64,000 bases of DNA from Bacteroidota bacterium (lineage in GTDB: Bacteria > Bacteroidota > JABWAT01), in the NCBI GenBank assembly GCA_020161835.1, contig JAIUNL010000003.1, forward strand, positions 223,962 through 287,961. The letters are read 5' to 3'. The notes below the pieces were generated by a model. The model saw only the letters and a list, made by a program, of their open reading frames with translations, had not been told where the DNA came from and did not search any database. How positions within the stretch are numbered: the first letter of the stretch is position 1; every line of letters begins with the position of its first letter. The translations under genes were made by a program, and so were the position numbers. Below, piece by piece: positions 7,524 to 14,089 of this stretch.

Positions 7524-7958
7524 ATGAAAACCCAACATCCCGGTGATTTACTGGTTTCCCTACTGGAAAACCGGCTTACCCAATCTGATCGGCTTCAGGT
7601 TGAAGCACATCTTGAAACGTGTGCATCCTGCCGTGAAGAATTGAATTTTCTTTTAACCGTTTTTGCAAAACCTGAGCAGGCGTCTGTTCCTGAACTGGAA
7701 CCAGATTCAAATCTGGCCGAACTGATCCTTTCAGGAGAAGTGAAACCGGTAAAAGCATCTGCAAAAATCTGGTCACTCTCTTTCACAAGCGGACTTTCTG
7801 CTGCCGCCGTTCTGACGGGCGTTTTATTCGGAAATTGGTTTTATACGCTTGGACAGAATTCACAATCTACTGATAGTTCAGCCATCTACACGATTTCAAC
7901 CGAATCGGGTACTGATCTTGACGCCTTCCTGAATACACTTGAAGGGGAAACAAAATGA
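7524..7958 (+). CDS. Zinc-finger anti-sigma factor, single-pass membrane protein
   Basis: A 144-residue partner of the preceding sigma factor. The cytoplasmic N-terminus has the anti-sigma zinc-binding pattern His29-x3-Cys33-x2-Cys36 in VEAHLETCASCREELNFLL. One hydrophobic segment lies near residues 88-108 (LSAAAVLTGVLFGNWFY), followed by a short periplasmic tail of about 35 residues. By analogy with RsrA/ZAS-type proteins it would hold the sigma factor inactive until an envelope or redox signal. Its last four bases overlap the next start (ATGA), so all three genes are likely made in fixed ratio. Confidence 0.88.
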   Translation: MKTQHPGDLLVSLLENRLTQSDRLQVEAHLETCASCREELNFLLTVFAKPEQASVPELEPDSNLAELILSGEVKPVKASAKIWSLSFTSGLSAAAVLTGVLFGNWFYTLGQNSQSTDSSAIYTISTESGTDLDAFLNTLEGETK

Positions 7959-8458
7959 AAACGAAAATCTGGCTCGCTGTCGGCCTTTTTCTGACGGTTT
8001 TAAATATTGCGCTTCTTGGAACGCTTGCCTATCACTGGATGGGCGGAATGAAACCTCCGTTTGCCCCGCCAGGAGGTCCGCTGCGGATTTTATCTGATTT
8101 GAATGATGAGGATAAGGAAACGATCAAAGCAACTCTTGACTCATTCAAGGATTCGCTGGATGTGCGGGATGAAAAACTCAGGGAAATTGAACGTCAGGTA
8201 GAATCTCTTTTTGCAGAGTCCAATCCAAATAAGGATTCGATAAATGTTTTGGTTGGAAACTATTTTAAAATCCGTCAGGACATTTCGGAAAACGGTGTTG
8301 ATATTTTACTGAATCTGAAGGAAAAACTTCCGGGAAAAGAAATTGAAAAACTATCCGGTATGATTCTGTTCAGACCTGGTGCTCCCGGTCGCCAACCCGG
8401 ACCCGGCAGGCATGAAGATGGTCCGCCACGGCCACCTTTCAGGGAAGATGGACGGTAG
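7955..8458 (+). CDS. Spy/CpxP/ZraP-like periplasmic sensor-chaperone, membrane-anchored
   Basis: A 167-residue protein with an N-terminal hydrophobic anchor (residues 5-27), a Pro/Gly linker (MKPPFAPPGGP), and an all-helical region: LNDEDKETIKATLDSFKDSL, then RDEKLREIERQVESLFAE and later helices. Length and layout match the heavy-metal sensor/Spy-CpxP-ZraP superfamily, whose members sense metal or misfolded protein in the periplasm and often sit with ECF sigma and anti-sigma genes. The tail (residues 140-167) is rich in Gly, Pro and Arg (RQPGPGRHEDGPPRPPF). It overlaps the anti-sigma gene by four bases and probably modulates that protein. The fold assignment is by pattern, not strong identity. 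Confidence 0.72.
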   Translation: MKTKIWLAVGLFLTVLNIALLGTLAYHWMGGMKPPFAPPGGPLRILSDLNDEDKETIKATLDSFKDSLDVRDEKLREIERQVESLFAESNPNKDSINVLVGNYFKIRQDISENGVDILLNLKEKLPGKEIEKLSGMILFRPGAPGRQPGPGRHEDGPPRPPFREDGR

Positions 8459-8970
8459 GGAATTCAGTAGGCGTAAGGAATAAGGCTTAAGGTTTAAGGA
8501 ATAAGGTTAACGGTAAATTCAATAGGCAGTTGTAACCCTGATAGGGTGATCTGTTTTCTCTTGGAACATTTCCCGTTTCGTCCGGCACTTCGTCCCTCGA
8601 TAATATCCCGTCCCGAAAACGTTCGGGATCGGGATCACTCGGGATGACACGCTCAGTGACCGAATTTGCCAGTTCCAAAAAATATTGTAGCCGGACGAGA
8701 GAGATCTGCTCGTATCAATTTTCTACAAACAGGTCACCACTCTGTGGTTGCAAAAACAGGGTAATCCGTCAGTGATCACAAGCCAAAAACCATTCTATTC
8801 AACTGTCACTCTTTCAGAGTTTAGAATTCCATTTTTTTATTAAGCCTCCCAAAAGCCTGTCATTCGCCCGGTTGGAACCACTAACCAATTGCCGCAATCC
8901 TGCCCATCCTCCTAAACATAATTTCCCTCCTGTATTTTCTCAGCGTTCCCAGCGTCTCTGCGTTGAAAAA
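8459..8970. repeat. Gene-free spacer packed with dispersed intergenic repeats
   Basis: No credible ORF. In order: a TAAGGAATAAGGCTTAAGG quasi-tandem run (8472-8512), a triloop hairpin ACCCT-GAT-AGGGT (8535-8547), a near-palindrome of CCCG words (8606-8634) followed by a CACTCGGGATGACACGCTCAGTGAC segment (8635-8660), hairpins ACCAC-TCT-GTGGT (8736-8748) and ACTCT-TTC-AGAGT (8808-8820), and a CAGCGTTCCCAGCGTCTCTGCG word (8941-8962). Counterparts lie at 3050, 15790 and 37351-37642. Confidence 0.7.
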
Positions 8971-8974
8971 GAAA

Positions 8975-9009
8975 TTTTTGCAAGTTTTTTCGACCTCATC
9001 TGTCAGACC
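8975..9009 (+). promoter_or_regulatory. Second copy of the ECF-type promoter, before the Gly-rich lipoprotein
   Basis: TTTTTGCAAGTTTTTT, then TGTCAGACC at 9001-9009, with the same 22-base register as 6849-6883. The intervening bases differ, so conservation is confined to the two boxes. The predicted leader is about 60 bases with an AAAAAGGA ribosome site. This places the lipoprotein gene under the neighbouring sigma factor. Confidence 0.75.
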
Positions 9010-9076
9010 TTGCAGACCAGCTGGAATTTGACCGAATTTATTACAAACACACGAACACAAAAAAAAGGACAACCCC

Positions 9077-10060
9077 ATGAAAAAAAATCCTCTCATCCCA
9101 AGACTGGCTTTTGCCATTCTTCTGCTTGCTTCCGTGGCGTGCTCAGATCACATCGCAGGAAATAAAGATTCAGATGAATCTTCAACCTCTACGCTGGCAT
9201 CCTTCAACAGTGAAGTTGCCGGATCTGAACTTCAATCGATTGATCTGGGTGATGCAATCGGTCTGATCGGAGTCCAAATTGGACCTATTCCTCAAGATTC
9301 AACCGGGACAATTGCTCTGGATGCCCGCCTGATTGTTTTTTCAGGAACAGCTAACCAAACGCATCCGTTTAAAAGTGGCGGATTGGATATCGGAACAGTG
9401 ACACTTACCCATAACGGACAAACAATCACGTTCACCAAGCATGAAGTCCGTGAAGGCGGAGTGGTCTATGAATCGATGTCAAAACCTGAAAAAGGCGTAA
9501 GACCAGTTCCTTTTGTTTATGCTGCAGGTTCACCTGTTTCAATCGGAATATCAGGAACAGATTCCTTCCCGGCTCAAACGCTGAATGTAACTCCGGCCGG
9601 AGTTCTGACGCTGACCAATCTTGAAAATGGGGCAACCTTACCTTCTGGAACTGATTTAACTGTGAACTGGACAGGTTCTGCTGCTGATTCCATGATGATC
9701 AGAATACTTCCTGCACCTCCTGCTCCAGGAACCAAACCTGATGGTGGTGGTCCGGGTGGACACGGTCCAAAAGATGGAAAAGGTCCGAAAGGCGGACATG
9801 GTCCTAAGGATGGCAAAGGTCCGGGTGGTCCTGGAGGTCCTGGCGGAAAAGGTCCGAAACCGTTATTCGAAGTTGCAACTACCTCAGCTTCAGGATCATA
9901 CACAATTTCTTCTGCAGATCTGACGGCTGCACTTGCCAACTTCCCGGGCACAGCTATTATTCTGGATATCAGTCAGCGATCAGCTTCTGATGTTGCGACC
10001 GACAAAGGAAACCTGAAAGTGCTTCTCGGAACCCATGACGGTGTGCTCCTCAAAAAGTAA
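9077..10060 (+). CDS. Lipoprotein with Gly/Pro/Lys repeat region, putative ECF regulon member
   Basis: A 327-residue protein of unrecognised family. The lipobox gives Cys22 (LLLASVACSD). Residues 45-215 look like beta-rich domains; the second (VLTLTNLENGATLPSGTDLT then VNWTG) resembles the short beta-sandwich modules seen in cell-surface proteins. Residues 220-262 are almost only Gly, Pro, Lys, His and Asp, including two 12-residue repeats of the form GGHGPKDGKGPK. A final beta-rich segment follows. A His/Asp/Gly-rich stretch could bind metal, which would fit a Spy/ZraP-like neighbour, but this is inference. It is transcribed from its own ECF-like promoter and ends at a strong bidirectional terminator. 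Confidence 0.8.
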   Translation: MKKNPLIPRLAFAILLLASVACSDHIAGNKDSDESSTSTLASFNSEVAGSELQSIDLGDAIGLIGVQIGPIPQDSTGTIALDARLIVFSGTANQTHPFKSGGLDIGTVTLTHNGQTITFTKHEVREGGVVYESMSKPEKGVRPVPFVYAAGSPVSIGISGTDSFPAQTLNVTPAGVLTLTNLENGATLPSGTDLTVNWTGSAADSMMIRILPAPPAPGTKPDGGGPGGHGPKDGKGPKGGHGPKDGKGPGGPGGPGGKGPKPLFEVATTSASGSYTISSADLTAALANFPGTAIILDISQRSASDVATDKGNLKVLLGTHDGVLLKK

Positions 10061-10069
10061 CGAAAACGA

Positions 10070-10100
10070 GTGATAAGTGACAAGTTATAAGTGGTAAGTT
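10070..10100 (+). repeat. GTGATAAGTGACAAGTTATAAGTGGTAAG quasi-tandem repeat
   Basis: Variants of a 7-9 base unit (GTGATAA, GTGACAA, GTTATAA, GTGGTAA), ten bases after the lipoprotein stop. Near-identical words lie at 13877-13899 and 1037-1053, and the reverse complement style lies before nth. Confidence 0.65.
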
Positions 10101-10117
10101 AATCCACACCCAAATAA

Positions 10118-10151
10118 AACAAAAAACCCGGCATCAACCGGGTTTTTTGTT
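10118..10151. terminator. Bidirectional Rho-independent terminator
   Basis: A perfect 14-base stem, AACAAAAAACCCGG / CCGGGTTTTTTGTT, with loop CATCAA. It has T runs in both directions and so serves the lipoprotein gene (+) and the PDZ gene (-). Confidence 0.92.
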
Positions 10152-10170
10152 TGCTCCAAAATTCAAATTT

Positions 10171-10791
10171 CTATTTCTGATCTTCTTTCTTCTTTTTCTT
10201 GATCACCTTTTTAATAATGATGGTTTCTGTGGCAGAACTGTCAGCATCGCCCAACTCATCAAAGCCTTCAAGTTCTATAACCTTATCCAGATCTTTGATT
10301 TTCCAGGTTCCTTTTTCTCCATCCATTTCATCACCTTCTGTTATTGTGGTTTCACCATCCTTATCATCCACATGAACAACGATTTTCCGCTTTTTACCTT
10401 TTGATTCAACTTTTGTGAAGGATGCAGATTTTGTTTCCCCTTTACGATCAAGAGTAAGAGTAACCTCAGTTCCGGATTTCAAACCGTCATACCACTCAGA
10501 CAGTTTTTTTGCGGAAGTATATTTTTCTCCGTTTGCAGAAACCAGAACATCATCCTTTTTGATGTCGGGACGGGATTTCTCTTTTTCAGATGCTTCTGCC
10601 GGAATCACATCTTCGGGCAATATATTTTCTACGACAATTTTTCCATCCTTTTCGGCAAAAAGAACACCGGCTTCAACCATCAGGGCAGTTTCAAGCTGAT
10701 TTCCGTTTTTGATGATTTTGATTCTTTTTTCCTGTGCGAAGGAGGAAGAAAAGGCAAGCAGGGCAATGAGCAAGACTGTAGTTAGTTTCAT
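10171..10791 (-). CDS. Secreted PDZ-domain protein
   Basis: A 206-residue protein with a signal peptide ending SSSFAQ (residues 1-19). Residues about 55-125 resemble a PDZ fold: IKKDDVLVSANGEKYTSAKK, then LSEWYDGLKSGTEVTLTLDR, with the GxxVxLxLxRxGE-like end seen in HtrA and RseP PDZ domains. No protease domain is present. The C-terminus is very acidic, then ends in a lysine cluster (KKVIKKKKKEDQK). It is divergent from the histidine kinase gene, 324 bases apart. An AAAGGAAAAAAC ribosome site precedes the ATG. A periplasmic ligand-binding or signalling role is plausible but unproven. Confidence 0.72.
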   Translation of the reverse strand: MKLTTVLLIALLAFSSSFAQEKRIKIIKNGNQLETALMVEAGVLFAEKDGKIVVENILPEDVIPAEASEKEKSRPDIKKDDVLVSANGEKYTSAKKLSEWYDGLKSGTEVTLTLDRKGETKSASFTKVESKGKKRKIVVHVDDKDGETTITEGDEMDGEKGTWKIKDLDKVIELEGFDELGDADSSATETIIIKKVIKKKKKEDQK

Positions 10792-10920
10792 GTTTTTTCC
10801 TTTTTTTTGGTTTGTAACTCTTACCCTGCAAGTTTACGGCGATAATTCGTAAGGCGTGTTAAGGTTAGGATAAAGGTTTGTAAAGAATGTAAAATGACAG
10901 ATTTGAATCAGCACTTCCGG

Positions 10921-10951
10921 TTGATGGTGCCGTATGACCGTGGTACCTTTG
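10921..10951 (+). promoter_or_regulatory. Predicted promoter of the histidine kinase operon (perfect consensus)
   Basis: TTG (10921-10923), 20 bases, TACCTTTG (10944-10951): an exact match to TTG-N20-TAnnTTTG. It predicts a leader of about 160 bases that contains two quasi-tandem repeat blocks. Confidence 0.65.
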
Positions 10952-10959
10952 GAACACAA

Positions 10960-11110
10960 TGGTTAATGATTAAGGGTAAATGGTTAATGATAAATGCAAA
11001 AATTGCTGTTTGGTCATCTGAATTTAAATTATTGAAAAAAACTGACTCCTGTCTACTGACTTCTGTATTCATTTTTCTAACTTCTGATCTTCTATCTTCT
11101 AACTTCTGAA
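10960..11110 (+). repeat. Two quasi-tandem repeat blocks in the kinase leader
   Basis: Block one, 10960-10997, varies GGTTAATGAT / TAAGGGTAAAT / GGTTAATGATAA. Block two, 11039-11107, varies CTGACTCCTGTCTACTGACTT and then CTAACTTCTGATCTTCTATC. The second runs to within nine bases of the start codon. The rest of the 324-base spacer holds the promoter above and no ORF worth calling. Confidence 0.6.
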
Positions 11111-11115
11111 ATAAA

Positions 11116-13188
11116 ATGACTTCACTAAAAAATTACTTTACTCTCCTCCGGCACCAGTCGGGAACCCGTGAACGGAATCTGATTATGTGGATTTCGGGAG
11201 CTGTTTTTATCATTCTGCTGATCAGTATTTCTTTTCTTCAGTACCGATGGATCGGGCAGTTGAATGAAACTGAAATGGATCGGCTGAATAAAAATCTTCG
11301 TTCCAGCCTGGAAAGGTTTAGTGAAGATTTCGACCGGGAGCTCGGCCGGGTTTTTTCAGCTTTTGAAGGGACGCTGAATGAAGATCAGGATACGCTTGCA
11401 GCCATTCTAAATGATTGGCAAACTTATCAGGAAACTGCCCCGTTTCCTGAATTGGTGGGTTCTGTTTATTTAACTGAAGTCCGCCAGGGAGAGGAACCGG
11501 TTCTTTTTCTTGTTGATACTGTTTCCGCAAAAAAAGTAAAAATGTTATGGACGGCTTCATTTTCGGAACTCAGAAAAAAAATGGACTTGAAATCGTTTCC
11601 GGGGCATGAAATACTCATTTCAATTTTCCAGGGACTTCTGTTAACCGATTCCACAGCCTTTATTGTCATTCCTGATCCGAATGTGGAAGATCAGTTTGAG
11701 AAGGGAAAAAAGAACAGCAAGGTTCGATCGCTTGTGATTCAATTAAATGCTGAGTTTATTAAAAAAACGTGGATCCGTTCTCTTTCAGATGAGTATTTTA
11801 CCACCGATGGCGATCTGGATTATAACTTTTCTATCAGGGATACACTCAGGAATCTGACTTTTTTTCAGACGGATTCGGTTAAACATCCAGATCTTTCCTG
11901 GCCGGTTGCCAACTTGCGGACCCGGGATATGATTATCCTTACAGGAAATTCAGTCAGAACAAAAAGAATGGAAATAATTAGGGAGCGGGCACAGGCGGTT
12001 TCAAAATTCCAGTCCTTTTCATTTTCGACCTCAGCAGGAGGTAAAACAAAGATACAGGTTGGTCACCCCGAATCATCCGGTCAAAATGAAACAATGACAA
12101 CCGTTGTTTCTGTCCCTGAAGCTCCGGCGGCCGTTTCTGTGGGTTCAGCTGGAAGGGTTTCTGCCGTCACTCCAGCGCCGCCTGCCGTTCCGGTTATGGT
12201 TGATGTCAATGTTAAAACCCCCGCCCCGAGAGCACCCATTGAAAACTGGGGTTCAGTGAAGCCATTTTCCTTTTCCTTTACGCCGGAAACAGAAAATATT
12301 TACGGACCGACTCCTTTCTCAACGTCTGAATCCGGTTGGGTGATTCAGGCAGCACATATTTCGGGATCACTCACCGAAGCGGTTAATGAAATCAGGATGA
12401 AAAATCTTTTTATCGGAAGCGGAATTTTAATTCTCCTGGCCGGAAGTATCGGGTTTTTACTGATTGCCAGTTTGAAAGCCTGGCATCAGAGCAGGCAGCA
12501 AATGGAATTCGTCGCCGGTATCACGCACGAACTCAGAACTCCGCTTGCGGTCATCCGTTCAGCAGCAGAAAACCTGGCCGACGGCGTTGTTTCAACCCCG
12601 GAATCTCAGGTGAAATATGGCCGGTTGATCCGGGATGAAGGGAAACGGTTGTCAGAAATGATTGAGCAGGTTCTTGATTTCTCCGGACTTCAATCCGGCA
12701 GAAAAAACTGGACGTTTACCCGGGTTGATGTTGGCGATGCACTTGAAGAATCCGTTCTCGGGATTCTTGAACAGGCCGAGCAGAAATCCATCAAACTGGA
12801 ATCTCATTATCTGTTTGATCAGGTTGTTTATGCAGACCGAAAGGCAATGCTTACAATTTTCAGAAATCTGCTTGAAAATGCAATCAAATACAGCAATGCT
12901 CATTCAATTGTGATCGTGAGAATGCAGACAGACGGGAAATCCGTTTCCGTTTCCATCCGTGATTTTGGGATGGGAATTCCGGATGAAGAAAAAGGCCGGA
13001 TTTTTGAGCCGTTCTTCCGGGGAAAAGCTGCTTCAGAAGCACAAATTCATGGCAACGGATTGGGGTTAAGTCTGGTTCAGTCACTGGTAACCGTAAATAA
13101 AGGAAAAATTTCATTGAAAAGTGAACCGGGAAAAGGATCAGAGTTTGTGGTGACATTCCCACTCGAGTTGAAGAAAGGGGAGTACTGA
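11116..13188 (+). CDS. Sensor histidine kinase with large Ala/Pro/Val-rich periplasmic domain
   Basis: A 690-residue inner-membrane kinase. One transmembrane helix lies near residues 23-42 and another near 430-453; between them is a periplasmic domain of about 390 residues that includes a low-complexity stretch rich in Val, Ala and Pro around residues 335-378. The dimerisation helix has phospho-acceptor His471 in FVAGITHELRTPLAVIRSAA. The ATPase domain shows N box NLLENAIKYS, G1 DFGMGIPDEEKGRIFEPFF and G2 GNGLGLSLVQSL. The stop overlaps the response regulator start by one base. The sensory domain matches no family I recognise. Confidence 0.95.
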   Translation: MTSLKNYFTLLRHQSGTRERNLIMWISGAVFIILLISISFLQYRWIGQLNETEMDRLNKNLRSSLERFSEDFDRELGRVFSAFEGTLNEDQDTLAAILNDWQTYQETAPFPELVGSVYLTEVRQGEEPVLFLVDTVSAKKVKMLWTASFSELRKKMDLKSFPGHEILISIFQGLLLTDSTAFIVIPDPNVEDQFEKGKKNSKVRSLVIQLNAEFIKKTWIRSLSDEYFTTDGDLDYNFSIRDTLRNLTFFQTDSVKHPDLSWPVANLRTRDMIILTGNSVRTKRMEIIRERAQAVSKFQSFSFSTSAGGKTKIQVGHPESSGQNETMTTVVSVPEAPAAVSVGSAGRVSAVTPAPPAVPVMVDVNVKTPAPRAPIENWGSVKPFSFSFTPETENIYGPTPFSTSESGWVIQAAHISGSLTEAVNEIRMKNLFIGSGILILLAGSIGFLLIASLKAWHQSRQQMEFVAGITHELRTPLAVIRSAAENLADGVVSTPESQVKYGRLIRDEGKRLSEMIEQVLDFSGLQSGRKNWTFTRVDVGDALEESVLGILEQAEQKSIKLESHYLFDQVVYADRKAMLTIFRNLLENAIKYSNAHSIVIVRMQTDGKSVSVSIRDFGMGIPDEEKGRIFEPFFRGKAASEAQIHGNGLGLSLVQSLVTVNKGKISLKSEPGKGSEFVVTFPLELKKGEY

Positions 13189-13880
13189 TGCCCAGATTAT
13201 TATTGGTTGAAGATGAACCGGGTTTGGTGTTAACCCTGACAGACCGGTTAACCTCCGAAGGATTTGAAGTGGAATCTGCAACTGACGGCGAGTTTGGATT
13301 TAAACTGGCACTTTCCAATCAGTTTGATATTCTCATTCTGGATGTGATGCTTCCGAAGAAAAACGGATTTGACATCATCCGGGATCTTCGCCAGCGGGGA
13401 ATTGAAACGCCGGTTCTCATGCTTACGGCACGTGGACAGGTGGTTGATAAAGTGGTTGGACTGAAACTTGGCGCCGATGATTACCTCACCAAACCTTTTG
13501 ATATGATGGAATTGATGGTCCGGCTGGAAGTTTTGCTTCGCCGGAGAAGTTACGTTCCGCCTGCTTCGGGGGATACTTACCAATTTGGCGAACTTGAACT
13601 GAACTTTAAAAAAGGATCGATTCTGAAATCGGGAAAACCGGTTGAACTCACGGCTCAGGAATTCCGCCTGCTGAAATATCTGGTTGAACACCCGGGACAG
13701 GTTATTTCCCGGGATGAACTGCTCACCGAAGTCTGGGGAATTGATGCCAGTTTAACGACCCGAACCGTTGACGTTCACATGTCGTGGCTCCGGCAAAAAC
13801 TGGAAGAAAACCCGAAATTTCCTGCAAGAATTGTGACCGTTCATGGATTGGGCTACAGGTGGGAAGGGGCGGGAAAGTGA
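13188..13880 (+). CDS. OmpR/PhoB-family response regulator
   Basis: A 230-residue regulator. The receiver domain (1-118) has Glu8/Asp9, phospho-acceptor Asp52 in DILILDVMLPKKNGFD and Lys102 in DDYLTKPFD. The winged-helix DNA-binding domain (about 130-228) has VELTAQEFRLLKYLVEHPGQ, VISRDELLTEVWG and TRTVDVHMSWLRQKLE. It overlaps the preceding kinase gene by one base (TGATG), so the two form a two-component pair. Its stop codon lies within the first word of a repeat block. Targets are unknown; the divergent PDZ gene and the downstream metzincin-like lipoprotein gene are candidates by position only. Confidence 0.96.
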   Translation: MPRLLLVEDEPGLVLTLTDRLTSEGFEVESATDGEFGFKLALSNQFDILILDVMLPKKNGFDIIRDLRQRGIETPVLMLTARGQVVDKVVGLKLGADDYLTKPFDMMELMVRLEVLLRRRSYVPPASGDTYQFGELELNFKKGSILKSGKPVELTAQEFRLLKYLVEHPGQVISRDELLTEVWGIDASLTTRTVDVHMSWLRQKLEENPKFPARIVTVHGLGYRWEGAGK

Positions 13881-14011
13881 TAAGTTATAAGTGGTAAGTC
13901 GAGCAAAGCGAAGATCCCGAACACTTTCGGGGTGGTAAGTCGAGCACAGCAAAGATTCCCGATTCATATCGGGGTGGCAAACCGTAAGTTGTAAACGGTA
14001 AGTTATTTGGT
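13877..14011 (+). repeat. Composite repeat: GTTATAAGTGGTAAG words plus a duplicated 41/42-bp hairpin unit
   Basis: Begins at the response regulator stop codon with GTGATAAGTTATAAGTGGTAAG. Two direct units then follow, 13891-13931 and 13932-13973, each reading GTGGTAAGTCGAGCA and ending in a hairpin: CCCGA-acactt-TCGGG in the first, CCCGAT-tcat-ATCGGG in the second. A degenerate AAACGGTAAGTTATT tail ends it. The stems differ between units but still pair. Confidence 0.75.
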
Positions 14012-14089
14012 TAATTTTAAATTATTAACCTGATCAAATAAGCTGATTATCGACAACCATTATTTCTGATCCTGCGAGTTTTTTTTAAT

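Noticed and set aside
8487..9165. Several 60-100 codon frames in the spacer after the Spy-like gene
   Set aside because: They consist of repeat words and overlap the ECF promoter; no family resemblance or ribosome site.
9574..9951. 125-codon minus-strand Gly/Pro-rich frame
   Set aside because: It is the antisense reading of the GGP/GPK repeat in the lipoprotein gene.
10894..11109. 71-codon plus-strand frame before the histidine kinase
   Set aside because: It runs through the promoter and two repeat blocks, has no ribosome site and reads as low-complexity repeat translation.
13877..14011. Possible CRISPR array
   Set aside because: Only two hairpin-bearing units lie directly adjacent, without spacers, and no cas genes are present.
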